From Prevotella sp. CAG:1320 (lineage in GTDB: Bacteria; Bacteroidota; Bacteroidia; Bacteroidales; Bacteroidaceae): 24,500 nucleotides of DNA. This document shows positions 15,157 through 24,386 of the stretch, piece by piece. Location of the stretch: positions 3,486-27,985 of the forward strand of contig FR882143.1 in the NCBI GenBank assembly GCA_000435635.1. The letters are read 5' to 3'. The position numbers and the translations under genes are program-made. The stretch's first letter is position 1. Every line of letters starts with the position of its first letter. The notes beneath the pieces were generated by a model, which worked only from the letters and a program-made list of their open reading frames with translations, did no database searches and was not told the DNA's origin.

Positions 15157-16578
15157 ATGAAAAATCATGAAACAACCATGAACCGCGTAAAAAAGATACT
15201 GACCGAGCATAAAAACGCCGTGATCATGGCCGCCACGATAGCCCTTATCGTGATAGCTTGTTCCTTTGCCGTCTATCTGAGGTTGTATACGGGCAAGGAA
15301 CTTTGGTATGAAATGTTTGCGGCCATTATAGGAGTCATCATCACGGCCATCATCACCATGATGTTGCTTGTTGGCCAGACCGACAGCGATGAGCGACGAG
15401 AGAAGAAAGGCAAGGTGTTCGAGGAGAAACTGCGCATTTATCAAGAATATCTGGAAACGCTATACAATGTGATTAAGGCCGGGCAGAACACCAATGACGA
15501 AAAGCTCAAGTTGGCTTTCAAGACATCTTCCGTAGCCATGCACTGCGACCCCGAACGGGTAGAGGAGATCAGCAAGAGCGTGGAAAGAATATTTAAGTTG
15601 GCCATCAACGCAAATGGCAATGCGCTTGAGACGCTGAGCGAGGCAAAATGGAAAGAACTGCTGAAGGAGTTGTTCAACGTCATGGATCAATTCAAGGCCG
15701 ACTTGTATCAAAACATCAACAAGGGAACGATTTCTGGTTGGGACGATACGCTCAAGCACTTCACCGCAGCCTTCTGCCAAGACTCTGATGACAAGATTGC
15801 CCCGCAGGCTTTGGCCGTCAACACGACAAACAACATGAAAGTCGTTGACTCGAAATCAATCACTGGGGAATGGGAAGAAAAGAAAAAGCAATGGAATGTC
15901 AGGGGCTGGGAGGTGGAAGACCACTTGGCGGAAAGAAATAGCTTTACGCTGAGGCTGACCAGCTCTGACGCTGGTGGCAACAGACCCGCTTACGTCAGCG
16001 TAGATTGGGATAGAAGCGGTCATTACAATGTCCAGGCCTCTTATTGGCGTGACCCTAATTTCGCGAAATATTTGAAGTCGCGATTCGGGGGAAGAAGGAG
16101 CTATGGCACTTGGTGGATGCTGCTTGAAAAGGAATATTATCATATACCCGAAGGCGGGCTATATAGCCGTTTCGCCCAAGATGAGAAGTTCAGCGAATAC
16201 ATCTATGAGTGGGTAGACCGTCTCGTCTACGTAGTGGAACAAGAGCATTTCATTATCCAGTGGTTGGATGCCGTAGGCCTGCGCAAGGATTGGACCATCA
16301 ATACTTGGGAGTGCAGGCAACTGGTCTGTGATTATGATAACGAGAAATATGGCATGCCCTACTTTGATGTGACACGAGAGGGTGGCCAAGCCGTCATTCG
16401 TTTGACGAATAGGAAAGAGGATAAAGACCTGGCTGATGAATTGGCGAAAAAGATGAGAGTAGGCTTGAAGGTCTGTGGAGATGGCATCTACGAGCTGGAG
16501 ACGCTTGACGAGAATTCCAATGACATACCCCAACGGGTAAGGGAATGGATGGAAAGAATAGAAAGGGCAACGAGATGA
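15157..16578 (+). CDS. Membrane-anchored coiled-coil protein of unknown function
   Basis: The family is not recognised. From the ATG at 15157 the protein has 473 residues; a second ATG at 15178 is equally possible. Two hydrophobic helices lie near residues 18-40 (VIMAATIALIVIACSFAVYL) and 49-70 (MFAAIIGVIITAIITMMLLVG). About 170 charged, helix-prone residues follow (REKKGKVFEEKLRIYQEYLE onward). A compact C-terminal domain then begins near WNVRGWEVEDHLAERNSF, with many aromatic residues (YGTWWMLLEKEYYHIP, FIIQWLDAVGL), and ends REWMERIERATR. The likely topology is a short membrane hairpin with a large cytoplasmic part. It stands alone with its own promoter between gene-free stretches that carry palindromes, which suggests an accessory gene. 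A sensor or defence role is possible, but nothing in the sequence proves it. Confidence 0.8.
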   Translation: MKNHETTMNRVKKILTEHKNAVIMAATIALIVIACSFAVYLRLYTGKELWYEMFAAIIGVIITAIITMMLLVGQTDSDERREKKGKVFEEKLRIYQEYLETLYNVIKAGQNTNDEKLKLAFKTSSVAMHCDPERVEEISKSVERIFKLAINANGNALETLSEAKWKELLKELFNVMDQFKADLYQNINKGTISGWDDTLKHFTAAFCQDSDDKIAPQALAVNTTNNMKVVDSKSITGEWEEKKKQWNVRGWEVEDHLAERNSFTLRLTSSDAGGNRPAYVSVDWDRSGHYNVQASYWRDPNFAKYLKSRFGGRRSYGTWWMLLEKEYYHIPEGGLYSRFAQDEKFSEYIYEWVDRLVYVVEQEHFIIQWLDAVGLRKDWTINTWECRQLVCDYDNEKYGMPYFDVTREGGQAVIRLTNRKEDKDLADELAKKMRVGLKVCGDGIYELETLDENSNDIPQRVREWMERIERATR

Positions 16579-16655
16579 GAACTGGCATCCTTGCCGCTGA
16601 GACGTGAATACGCGGATTGGCAAACCACAAACAAGACCACAACGGAACACGTAGC

Positions 16656-16673
16656 GACGATGTGCACATCGTC
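16656..16673. repeat. Perfect 18-bp palindrome
   Basis: GACGATGTGCACATCGTC is its own reverse complement. It lies in the 268-base gap between the orphan membrane gene and the DUF349 gene. It could be a protein-binding site or a short hairpin; no T tract follows. Confidence 0.6.
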
Positions 16674-16799
16674 TGCAAGAAAGGGAAAACATCGCAGAGG
16701 AAGTCTCGGGGCAAGCATCCCTGGCTTGTCGATACGTGAGCACGTTTCCCTTCTACAACACTTCATCGGTATCCGCGCTATTCTAACGCCTGTTGACGC

Positions 16800-16832
16800 A
16801 AAGAGCCGTTCCCGAAAAGGAAGCGGCTCTTT
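16800..16832. terminator. Terminator of the DUF349 gene, possibly bidirectional
   Basis: Arms 16800-16812 and 16819-16832 pair over 13 bp with one bulged base and a 6-base loop. The stem has A-rich and T-rich ends on both strands. It begins 15 bases beyond the minus-strand stop codon at 16847 and could also end the plus-strand transcript of the orphan gene. Confidence 0.8.
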
Positions 16833-16846
16833 CTTCTGTATGAGGT

Positions 16847-18664
16847 TTATTGTTGTTCTTGTCCTGCCTTGTCGATGGCCTTGATTTTCTGGCGCACCAA
16901 CTCCATGTCGTCTTTCAACTTCTGTATCTTTCGGCTCATCTCCTCCACGAGGCTATTGCCTTTCTTGCTGGTGGTGTTGAAGAAGCCGAGATTGTTCTCA
17001 TAGGTGGTAATCTCTTGTTTCAGTTGCTCGTAGCGGCGCATCAGCTTGGCACGCTCTCCGCTCAAGGCGTCACCGCCTTTCTCCGCTACGCTCTTCAGGT
17101 TTTGCATGAAGCTGTCCAAGTTGCGCTTGTTGACAGAGATATGCAATTCCTTGTAGATCTTGTCGAGCGTATCATGGTAGAGTTGGTACACCTTGTCTTT
17201 TTCCTTGTAGGGCACATGACCTATGGCATTGTATTCAGCCACCAACTGCTGTACATAGTCTTGCGTCTGGTTCTCAGGCGTTTCCAATATATCGTTCAAC
17301 TTCTTTATGATTTCCTTCTTCTTGGACAAGTTGGCGTGCTCCTCGCTCTTCACGTTGCCGCGGGCGGCCTTTCGAGCGTCAAAGAAGTGGTTGCAGGCTT
17401 GTTGGAATTCTGCCCAAAGTGGTTCGCCTACCTTCTTGAGCACGGGTCCCACCTCTTTCCATTCCTTTTGCAGTTTCACCAAAGCCTCCGCGGTCTTGTT
17501 CCATTCCTTGCTCTCGGAGAGCTCCTTGGCCTTGGCTACCAGCTCCCGTTTCTTGTCCGCGTTGGCAGAGAGCGTGTCCTTGAAACCTCGGAAGAACTCT
17601 GCCTTGCGGCGGAAGAACTCATCATTGACGGCGCGGAAGCGATCGAATATCTTCACGTTCATCTTCTGCGGGGCGAAACCGATTTGCTTCCACTCCTGCT
17701 GGAGGGCAATGATTTCCTTAGTGCGCTTTTCCCAGTCAGAAGGTGTGTGGTTTTCAATAGCCGCCAGAGCTTCAGCTTTCTCGCAAAGCTCTGTCTTTTT
17801 CGCCAGGTTTTCCTTTTCCTTGGTTCTCAACTGTTCGAAGTGCTGCTGATGGCGCTTGTTCACGATGGAGGAAGCGGCCTTGAAGCGGTTCCAGATATCT
17901 TCGCGCAAGTCCTTGGCCACGGGGCCAGTCTCCCTGTATTGCTGGTGCAGCTCTTGCAGTTGATAGAAAGCGCTTACCACGTCGGGCTCCTCAGCCAGCT
18001 TTTCCGCTGCCTCGCAGATGCGGGTCTTGATATCCAGGTTTTTCTTGAAGTCATATTCGCGGGCCTCTATGTTGAGCTTCAGTTGGTCATAGAAATGCTC
18101 CACGTAGAGTTGGTAGTTTCTCCACAGTTCCGTGGCATGCTCTGGAGGAACAGCCCCCAGGTCTTTCCATTCTTGCTGCAGGGCCTTGAACTGCTGATAT
18201 GATTGGTTGGCCTCCTGCGGGGAGTTGGCCATGTTCTTGATGCTCTCGATGATTTCCAGCTTGCGCTTGTAGTTGGCTTGCTTTTCTTCCTCCTGCTTCA
18301 AGTAGAGTTTTGCCCTTTTCTCTTTGACAATTTGCATTTCCGCCTTGAAAGCCTCTTCTGTATCATCTGGGGTTACGCGGAATTTCTCAGGGCTGCCTCC
18401 GTCCTCCAGGAAGGCTTTCATTTGGCTTTCCCTTTCAGCCGTGTGCATCTTGTAGAACAGAGCTTTCAGGTGTTCCACCTCTTCCTTTCCGGGCGTTTCG
18501 TCGCCATGCGCCAGTTGCCTTACCCTTTCCAGGATTTCCTGTTTGCTGGCATATTCCTTTGGGGTGGCAGTGGGATTGGTTTCGATTGCTTGCGGAGAGT
18601 TGTTCTCTGCCGTTGTTTCTTGCGTGATGCCCTGTTGCAGGGTCTTGTCTTGAGAGTCCATCAT
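16847..18664 (-). CDS. DUF349 repeat protein
   Basis: This is a 605-residue, almost entirely helical and highly charged protein built from successive DUF349 units. The repeated signature is a Trp-containing LQxEWKxxG or YRETGPV motif followed by a Trp/Phe helix: QQEWKDLGAVPPEHATELW, YRETGPVAKDLREDIWNRF, QQEWKQIGFAPQKMNVKIFDRF, QKEWKEVGPVLKKVGEPLW and YNAIGHVPYKEKDKVYQLY. The first 60 or so residues are a disordered Gln/Thr/Glu-rich lead. The last 60 form a coiled coil. Function is not established. There is no signal peptide or membrane segment, so it is cytoplasmic. The gene is monocistronic, with a weak -7 box upstream and a hairpin just past its stop. Confidence 0.9.
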   Translation of the reverse strand: MMDSQDKTLQQGITQETTAENNSPQAIETNPTATPKEYASKQEILERVRQLAHGDETPGKEEVEHLKALFYKMHTAERESQMKAFLEDGGSPEKFRVTPDDTEEAFKAEMQIVKEKRAKLYLKQEEEKQANYKRKLEIIESIKNMANSPQEANQSYQQFKALQQEWKDLGAVPPEHATELWRNYQLYVEHFYDQLKLNIEAREYDFKKNLDIKTRICEAAEKLAEEPDVVSAFYQLQELHQQYRETGPVAKDLREDIWNRFKAASSIVNKRHQQHFEQLRTKEKENLAKKTELCEKAEALAAIENHTPSDWEKRTKEIIALQQEWKQIGFAPQKMNVKIFDRFRAVNDEFFRRKAEFFRGFKDTLSANADKKRELVAKAKELSESKEWNKTAEALVKLQKEWKEVGPVLKKVGEPLWAEFQQACNHFFDARKAARGNVKSEEHANLSKKKEIIKKLNDILETPENQTQDYVQQLVAEYNAIGHVPYKEKDKVYQLYHDTLDKIYKELHISVNKRNLDSFMQNLKSVAEKGGDALSGERAKLMRRYEQLKQEITTYENNLGFFNTTSKKGNSLVEEMSRKIQKLKDDMELVRQKIKAIDKAGQEQQ

Positions 18665-18731
18665 GTCACTGTGAATTAGTTTATGAATCGTTTTTCATGT
18701 CTCTGGCCAAAGCCAAAGTTGTTTATCTGCG

Positions 18732-18739
18732 CAAACTTA
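18732..18739 (-). promoter_or_regulatory. Candidate -7 box for the DUF349 gene
   Basis: On the minus strand this reads TAAGTTTG, a full match to TAnnTTTG, 67 bases before the start codon. No clear TTG is found at the -33 position, so the call is tentative. Confidence 0.35.
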
Positions 18740-18826
18740 AACAAAAAAAATGATACAGCCTAAGAAAAAGCGTTATTTTTTCCGTTTTGGCATGAAAAGT
18801 ATGGGTGTGGTACTCAAAATGCATGC

Positions 18827-19753
18827 TTAAAGCAGTCTTTTCCGGCGCAGGATGAACCATGAAAGGGCAGAGACGAATACTGATATGAACAGGGCGATGG
18901 CGAAGCCGAAAGGACTATTCTCCATGCCGTTGATGAGGTTCATGCCAAAGAGGCTGGCGATGAGCGTAGGGAACATCATGATGATACTCACGGAAGTGAG
19001 CGTCCTGATGACGGTGTTCATGTTGTTGTTGATGATACTGGAGTAGGTATCCATAGTTGATTCCAAGATGTCGCTATAGATATTGGTGGTTTCCCGGGCC
19101 TGTGTCATCTCAATATTTACGTCTTCTATCAAGTCGGCGTCCAGCTCGTCTACCTGCAACTTAAACTTCAACTTGGAGAGCAGATTCTCATTGCCTCGAA
19201 TGGAGGTGGTGAAGTAAGTGAGCGAATCTTGCAATCTGCTCAACCCTATCAAGCTGGCGTTGTTCACGCCATTGTCCAGGTTCCTTTTCGCCTTTTCTAT
19301 CAAGGCGTTGATTTGCTTCAGTCGTTTCAGATACCACACCGCTGACGAGAGGAAGAGCCTGAAGGTCATATCCACGTAGTCGGTAAATCCTTCTCCGCGC
19401 TTTTGTTGATAGCTGATGAAGTCTATCATCATGTTGGTCTCGTAATAGCACACGGTTATAGTGACATCCCGCTTGTGGATGATGCCAAGGGGAACTGTGG
19501 TATAGGGTGTGCGGGAACGTATCTCCTTTACATAAGGTATACGGAGTATGACGAGCATCCAGCCGTCGTCATATTCGTAGCGTGCTCGCTCGTCGGTATC
19601 GCTGATGTCTGAAAGGAAATAGTCGGGAATTTGGAATTCTTCTTCCAATAGTCGCTGGTCTTCCTCTGTAGGGCAGGTTACTTGTATCCAGCAGTTGGGT
19701 TGCCACTCATTGATGGCCTTCAGGTTATGCTCTGTATTCCAGTAGGTTCTCAT
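18827..19753 (-). CDS. corA: CorA-family magnesium/divalent cation channel
   Basis: CorA proteins are pentameric inner-membrane channels for magnesium and related ions. The 308-residue protein has a large soluble N-terminal part (MRTYWNTEHNLKAINEWQ onward), a long helix region, and two C-terminal membrane helices near 253-270 and 283-302. The signature Gly-Met-Asn is at 270-272 (LFGMNLINGMENSPFG), and the short basic end RRKRLL lies on the cytoplasmic side. The frame is open upstream to a TTG at 19771, but the ATG at 19753 is chosen as the family-like start. It is transcribed alone. Preference for magnesium over cobalt or nickel cannot be read from sequence. Confidence 0.93.
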   Translation of the reverse strand: MRTYWNTEHNLKAINEWQPNCWIQVTCPTEEDQRLLEEEFQIPDYFLSDISDTDERARYEYDDGWMLVILRIPYVKEIRSRTPYTTVPLGIIHKRDVTITVCYYETNMMIDFISYQQKRGEGFTDYVDMTFRLFLSSAVWYLKRLKQINALIEKAKRNLDNGVNNASLIGLSRLQDSLTYFTTSIRGNENLLSKLKFKLQVDELDADLIEDVNIEMTQARETTNIYSDILESTMDTYSSIINNNMNTVIRTLTSVSIIMMFPTLIASLFGMNLINGMENSPFGFAIALFISVFVSALSWFILRRKRLL

Positions 19754-20062
19754 TGTCGCTAGTCTCCACAATTAGTCCGCGTGGGGATTAGCGGCTTTGG
19801 CTCAATCCTCGCGCGTAATGATGAATGTTTCCGCGTGATAATCGTCCATTAGTGTTGTTGTTTTGTTAACCGACTGCAAAATTACGTTTTTATTTTGAAA
19901 TAACCGCCATTTCCCTTGATTTTTTTTCTTGTGCAAGGGTCTTTTATGGCGAGGGAGATTAGGTTTGGCGATAAAGTCCCTTCCCTTGTCCAATAGGGAC
20001 AGGAAAGGGACGGGTTTCTTAAGCTATTGCTTAGAATGGCGGCAAGAGGATGTCAAGGATTG
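19754..20062. other. Gap between corA and cmk (309 bases)
   Basis: It holds a candidate corA -7 box (TAATTTTG on the minus strand, 19884-19877, without a clear -33 box) and an imperfect GC-rich hairpin at 19976-20011. That hairpin has roughly 15-base arms rich in CCCTT/AAGGG with one bulge, and lies 51 bases past the cmk stop. It may end the cmk transcript, although no T tract follows. No coding sequence is apparent. Confidence 0.5.
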
Positions 20063-20758
20063 TCATGCGTCTTTTTCGACGGTTTCCTTGTATTTGGTGA
20101 GCAACCATTCTTTTTGTTCGGGAATCGTCATGTGGCTATTGTCCAACACTATAGCGTCTTCCGCTTGGCGCAGGGGGGATACCTCGCGATGGCTGTCTAT
20201 GTAGTCACGCTCCTTTACGTTGGCCAATATGTCATTATACTCGGCTGGCATGCCCTTACTTTTCAATTCATCATAACGACGTTGGGCTCTAACTTCGGGA
20301 CTTGCGGTGACGAAAATCTTCAGTTCCGCGTCAGGAAACACTGTAGTGCCGATATCTCTTCCGTCCATGACAATACCTTTTTCTCTGCCCATGGCTTGCT
20401 GTTGGCATACCATGGCAGCGCGCACGAAAGCCAGCGTGGCGATAGGGCTCACGTTGTTGGACACTTCGAGGGTTCGTATTTCTCTTTCCACCAGTTCTCC
20501 GTTGAGGTAAGTGTCTGGCATGCCAGTTTCAGTGTTCAATTTAAAAGAAATATTGATATTTCCCATTTCCGCCTTCAGCCTGTCTGTGTCGATAGAGCCA
20601 CTATGGATAATTCCGTGGCGCATGGCGTAGAGGGTGACAGCGCGGTACATGGCACCAGTGTCAATGTAAACATATCCGATACTGCGGGCCAAGTCTTTGG
20701 CCATAGTGCTTTTGCCGCAGGAAGAGTATCCGTCTATGGCTATCGTGATTTTTTTCAT
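20063..20758 (-). CDS. cmk: Cytidylate kinase
   Basis: Cmk phosphorylates CMP and dCMP with ATP in pyrimidine salvage and nucleotide supply. The 231-residue protein starts [20 protein letters not shown], with the P-loop at 10-18. Then come the substrate motif [15 protein letters not shown] at 31-45, [22 protein letters not shown], the lid [20 protein letters not shown] and the final LDNSHMT. Length and motifs are normal. It lies 22 bases downstream of porQ on the same strand and is probably cotranscribed. In several Bacteroidales I recall porQ, cmk and ispH together; ispH is not found here. Confidence 0.96.
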   Translation of the reverse strand: MKKITIAIDGYSSCGKSTMAKDLARSIGYVYIDTGAMYRAVTLYAMRHGIIHSGSIDTDRLKAEMGNINISFKLNTETGMPDTYLNGELVEREIRTLEVSNNVSPIATLAFVRAAMVCQQQAMGREKGIVMDGRDIGTTVFPDAELKIFVTASPEVRAQRRYDELKSKGMPAEYNDILANVKERDYIDSHREVSPLRQAEDAIVLDNSHMTIPEQKEWLLTKYKETVEKDA

Positions 20759-20780
20759 GTTGTATGTAGTTATGATAATA

Positions 20781-21728
20781 TTATAATGTGTAAGCCGCGT
20801 TGATGACTAGCGAGGAACTGCTCACGTGATATTTGCCGTATGCCACATTGACTTTGAAACGTTCCAGGTAGATGCCCGCTCCTATGGAAGCCCCAGCCCA
20901 GTGGGAACTTTCTTCTCCTTCCGTGTCTTCCACTTTCATTTCGTCCGCACGGCGGAAATTATATCCTCCGCCTACCCAGATGCCTGAGCCCAATAACAGG
21001 TCTACGCCCACCACGGCATGGTTGATGAAACTGTAGTTCCAATGGTTGAGGTCTACGAGTGTGGCCGATATTCTGAAAGGGGTGCGCAGAATGCGTTTGG
21101 AAACGCCCAGTTGCACGTCTATGGGCATTTTCTCGTAATCATCCTCGTAAGCTTTTACCTGCCCGCCCAGGTTCTTGGCTACCAAGGAGATAGACCATTC
21201 CCTGTCGGGGTCATAGTAGTTGAGTCCCAGGTCTACGCCCATGGCGATGGAGTTGTAGTCTCCGATATAAGAAGTGATGAACTTGGCGCAGATGCCGCCC
21301 GCTATTGTTGGTGAGAGTAAGTAGGAGAAGTAGCCTGCCAGCGAGATGTCTCGGGCGGAGAACGTACCGGTCTGTTGGTTGTTTTCGTCTACTTCTTTCA
21401 TCGTGCCGTAGTCTATGTATTGTGCCGATACTGCCCAAGACGCTCTTTCCTTCACGATGCGGTTAAAGGCGGCTGAGGCCGTGTTCGCCCCTTGCATGTA
21501 GTTCATGTAGTTGAGGTTGATGGTCTTGTCGCTCACGGTGGAGAGTAAGGCGGGGTTGTGGAATATCAACGCTTCGTCGTCTTCCACCAGCGTGATATTG
21601 TCGCCTCCCAAGGCCGCCGCGTGGGCACTGACGGGTAGGCGTAGGAAGTTATATCCTGTTTGGCTCTCTTGCGCCTTGGCTTCGAGAGTCATCAGTGTCA
21701 CAAAGATGGCGGATATAAGGAATTTCAT
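20781..21728 (-). CDS. porQ: Type IX secretion system protein PorQ
   Basis: PorQ is an outer-membrane beta-barrel accessory protein of the type IX secretion system, which exports proteins carrying a C-terminal secretion signal in Bacteroidota. The 315-residue protein has a signal peptide, [19 protein letters not shown], with cleavage before Gln20. The mature start is [39 protein letters not shown], which is characteristic. Alternating beta strands follow, ending in [12 protein letters not shown] with a barrel-type aromatic/hydrophobic C-terminus. It heads a probable porQ-cmk operon. A near-consensus -7 box (TATCTTCG, minus strand 21759-21752) lies 24 bases upstream. Confidence 0.92.
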   Translation of the reverse strand: MKFLISAIFVTLMTLEAKAQESQTGYNFLRLPVSAHAAALGGDNITLVEDDEALIFHNPALLSTVSDKTINLNYMNYMQGANTASAAFNRIVKERASWAVSAQYIDYGTMKEVDENNQQTGTFSARDISLAGYFSYLLSPTIAGGICAKFITSYIGDYNSIAMGVDLGLNYYDPDREWSISLVAKNLGGQVKAYEDDYEKMPIDVQLGVSKRILRTPFRISATLVDLNHWNYSFINHAVVGVDLLLGSGIWVGGGYNFRRADEMKVEDTEGEESSHWAGASIGAGIYLERFKVNVAYGKYHVSSSSLVINAAYTL

Positions 21729-21839
21729 CAGTTTTCGGTAAATTATTGGCGCGAAGATACTGCTTTTTCAATAATAAGCACTAATTTTGCCAGGGATTAC
21801 TGCAAAAATAACGACCGCTGTAACGAAATATTGTAGGTA

Positions 21840-22541
21840 GTGGAGAGGAAATCGCGTCAAGTGGATTTGGAGGGTTCCCGCCCAGTATTCTTCTTGCTGG
21901 GGATGGTATTCGTGCTATCGCTGTGTTATGTGGCGATGGAATATCGTTCTGTGCCTACAAGCTGGGAAATGGAAGAGAGCATGTTGGATGACGTTGCTTT
22001 TGACCTCGCTTTCCGCCCCAAGCCTATAGATAAGGACTGGGTGGCCGCTCCTCGGCCAGAAGTGCGTCCCACGCCAGTTGTTTCCACTCGCTTGAAAGCA
22101 GTGGATGAAGCGGTGACAAGACAGGCGAAGTTGCCAGATAGGGCTTCCTTGTTGAGGGAAAGTGATGATGCCGAGGTGGCTGAGGCCAAAGTGGCGGAAA
22201 CATTGCGTCAGCGGGATGAGCCCAAAGGCTCTACTGATGAGCGTCTCTCTCAGTTGCCAGAGTTTCCTGGTGGTTGGGCCGAGATGGTGCAGTGGCTCAC
22301 CAAGAACCTGCGTTATCCGCCCCAGGCGCAAGCCAGCCAGCTGCAGGGCAGGGTGGTGGTCTCTTTCATTGTCAACGCGGACGGAAAGCTTTCTGATGTC
22401 AAGGTGGCCAAATCCGCTCATCCTCAGTTAGACCGCGAGGCGGTGCGGGTAGTGCGCAAGATGCCTCCCTGGAAACCTGGCACAGAGAATGGCAAGCCTT
22501 GCCGCTCCATGGTGGTTATTCCCGTGGTGTTTAAACTCTGA
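21840..22541 (+). CDS. TonB-family energy transducer
   Basis: TonB proteins pass proton-motive force from the inner membrane to outer-membrane receptors. The 233-residue protein has one N-terminal membrane helix at about 15-35 (PVFFLLGMVFVLSLCYVAMEY). A periplasmic linker of about 110 residues follows, with some proline but no long Pro-Lys repeat. The TonB C-terminal domain starts at LPEFPGGWAEMVQWLTKNLRYP and contains GRVVVSFIVNADGKLSDVKV and VVRKMPPWKPGTENGKP. The start is GTG at 21840: an in-frame stop lies two codons earlier, and the next Met (residue 22) would cut the membrane helix. ExbB and ExbD are not nearby. It is divergent from porQ. Confidence 0.9.
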   Translation: MERKSRQVDLEGSRPVFFLLGMVFVLSLCYVAMEYRSVPTSWEMEESMLDDVAFDLAFRPKPIDKDWVAAPRPEVRPTPVVSTRLKAVDEAVTRQAKLPDRASLLRESDDAEVAEAKVAETLRQRDEPKGSTDERLSQLPEFPGGWAEMVQWLTKNLRYPPQAQASQLQGRVVVSFIVNADGKLSDVKVAKSAHPQLDREAVRVVRKMPPWKPGTENGKPCRSMVVIPVVFKL

Positions 22542-22615
22542 AGGAGAAGCTTTGTCGCGTTTATGGCAGTCATGCGGAATCTCACGATATCAAACCTTAA
22601 CCCTATAATGTAGAT

Positions 22616-23590
22616 ATGTATACATCCACTGAACTTCTTGACCGATTGGGACAATCCATGCGGCGCATGGCCATCGACCGTCAGCCCGCCTCGCTTTATG
22701 AACCTATTGAATATGTGCTGTCCATTGGCGGCAAGCGTGTAAGGCCCGTTCTCACGCTTTTGGCCTACAATCTTTACCGTGAAGATATTGAGCGCGTGAT
22801 GCCTCAGGCCATAGCCTTGGAAACCTACCACAATTATACGTTGCTCCATGATGACTTGATGGACAACGCTGACGTGCGCAGGGGCAAACCCACCGTGCAT
22901 CGCAAGTGGGATGCCAACACGGCCATTCTTTCTGGTGACTCTATGTTGGTGTTGGCCTACCAGCGCATGGCGCAGTGTGACGAGGCTCATTTGAAGCCTG
23001 TGCTCGACCTTTTTACGGAGACGGCTTTGCAAATAGGCGAGGGGCAACAGTACGACATGGAATTTGAGCGCAGGGACGATGTCTCGGAAGAGGAATATAT
23101 CGAGATGATAAGGCTGAAGACCAGCGTGCTTTTGGCTTGCGGATTGAAAATGGGCGCGCTAATGGCAGACGCTCCCTGCGGGGACGCTGACAATCTATAT
23201 CGTTTCGGCGAATGCGTGGGGCTGGCCTTCCAGTTACAAGATGATTACTTAGACGTGTATGGCGACCCCGCCGTTTTCGGTAAGGAGATAGGAGGTGACA
23301 TTACGTCGAACAAGAAAACCTATATGCTCATCAACGCCCTCAACAGAGCTAACGACTCTCAACGCAAGGAATTGACGCGATGGATATCCGCCACGGATTT
23401 TGACAAACAAGAGAAGATAGCCGCGGTCACCCGTCTATACAATGAGATAGGTATCGACCGGTTGGCGCAGGAGAAAATAGCCGCCTATTTCCAGGAGAGC
23501 CACCGCTATCTGGACGCTCTTGCCGTGCCCGAGGAACGCAAGGAAGAGTTGGCCCGCTACGCGCAACAGATGATGAAGCGCCAGTATTGA
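22616..23590 (+). CDS. Polyprenyl (trans-isoprenyl diphosphate) synthase
   Basis: These enzymes add isopentenyl diphosphate units to an allylic primer. The 324-residue protein has GGKRVRP at 38-44, the first Asp-rich motif DDLMD at 79-83 followed by RRGKPTVH, and the second motif in FQLQDDYLDVYGD. The residue five places before the first Asp motif is Tyr74. An aromatic residue there blocks long products in characterised enzymes, so a C15-C20 product is more likely than the C35-C40 menaquinone tail. That is inference from known structure-function rules. The gene starts at ATG 22616; its TGA overlaps the tatD start (TGATG). Confidence 0.92.
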   Translation: MYTSTELLDRLGQSMRRMAIDRQPASLYEPIEYVLSIGGKRVRPVLTLLAYNLYREDIERVMPQAIALETYHNYTLLHDDLMDNADVRRGKPTVHRKWDANTAILSGDSMLVLAYQRMAQCDEAHLKPVLDLFTETALQIGEGQQYDMEFERRDDVSEEEYIEMIRLKTSVLLACGLKMGALMADAPCGDADNLYRFGECVGLAFQLQDDYLDVYGDPAVFGKEIGGDITSNKKTYMLINALNRANDSQRKELTRWISATDFDKQEKIAAVTRLYNEIGIDRLAQEKIAAYFQESHRYLDALAVPEERKEELARYAQQMMKRQY

Positions 23591-24381
23591 TGCCTATGCT
23601 CATCGACACCCATGCCCATCTGGAAGGGGAGGAGTTTCTGGAAGACTTGCCCCAAGTGATAGCCCGTGCCAAGGAAGCGGGCATAGGACGTGTGTTTTTG
23701 CCCGCCATCCATGAGGAATCAGTTGCCCAGGTGCTCAATGTCTGTCATCTGTATCCAGGTTACGCTTATCCCATGGTGGGACTTCATCCTGAAGAGGTGA
23801 AATCTGATTGGCGAGAGCGATTGCGTCATCTCCATGAACATTATCTTTCCAATGGGGCTGGCGAGTTTATAGCTGTTGGCGAGGTGGGATTGGATTATTA
23901 TTGGAGCAGGGAACATGAGCGGGAGCAGCTCTTGGCTTTTGAGGAACAGGTGAAGTGGGCCATAGAGCTGCGCCTGCCCTTGATGATACATTGCCGCAAG
24001 GCGCAAAACGAGATGGTCGCCCTCTTGCGCCCTTATGAGCGGGAGTTGGTTGGTGGCGTTTTCCATTGTTTTACGGGCAATGTCCGGGAGGCGGAACAAC
24101 TGCTGAGCTTCCCGGGTTTCGTGCTTGGCGTGGGTGGCGTAAGCACGTTCAAGAGCAGCCATTTGCGTGAGGATTTGCCTAAGAGCGTGCCGTTGGACAG
24201 GTTGGTGTTGGAGACAGACAGCCCTTATATGGCTCCTGTCCCCCATCGAGGGCAACGCAATGAGAGCGCGTTCGTGGCGGAGGTAGCCAAGACGTTGGCC
24301 TTGGCCTATGGTGTGGCGCTGGAAGAATTGGCCATGCGGACCACCGCCAATGCGTTGCGTGTCTTTTCCCTGGTGAAATGA
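23590..24381 (+). CDS. tatD: TatD-family metal-dependent hydrolase
   Basis: TatD proteins are TIM-barrel metal-dependent DNases, and some homologues process D-amino-acid-linked nucleotides. The metal ligands are visible: IDTHAHLEG (His8, His10), the glutamate of VGEVGLDYYW, IHCRKAQNE, VFHCFTGN and ETDSPYMAP. Length from the ATG at 23590 is 263 residues, normal. This ATG overlaps the preceding stop by one base, so the two genes are translationally coupled. The ATG at 23596 is an alternative start with the same domain. No terminator is seen before the repeat that begins 6 bases after the stop. Confidence 0.94.
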   Translation: MPMLIDTHAHLEGEEFLEDLPQVIARAKEAGIGRVFLPAIHEESVAQVLNVCHLYPGYAYPMVGLHPEEVKSDWRERLRHLHEHYLSNGAGEFIAVGEVGLDYYWSREHEREQLLAFEEQVKWAIELRLPLMIHCRKAQNEMVALLRPYERELVGGVFHCFTGNVREAEQLLSFPGFVLGVGGVSTFKSSHLREDLPKSVPLDRLVLETDSPYMAPVPHRGQRNESAFVAEVAKTLALAYGVALEELAMRTTANALRVFSLVK

Positions 24382-24386
24382 AGGCA

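Noticed and set aside
16850..18202. Plus-strand open frame of 450 codons opposite the DUF349 gene
   Set aside because: The translation is Leu/Val-rich without motifs, as expected from the complement of Glu/Lys-rich coiled-coil codons. The minus strand shows clear DUF349 repeats and a matching terminator.
22605..22610. TATAAT upstream of the polyprenyl synthase as a sigma-70 type -10 box
   Set aside because: Bacteroidota housekeeping promoters use TAnnTTTG rather than TATAAT, and no suitable upstream box is present. It is probably chance.
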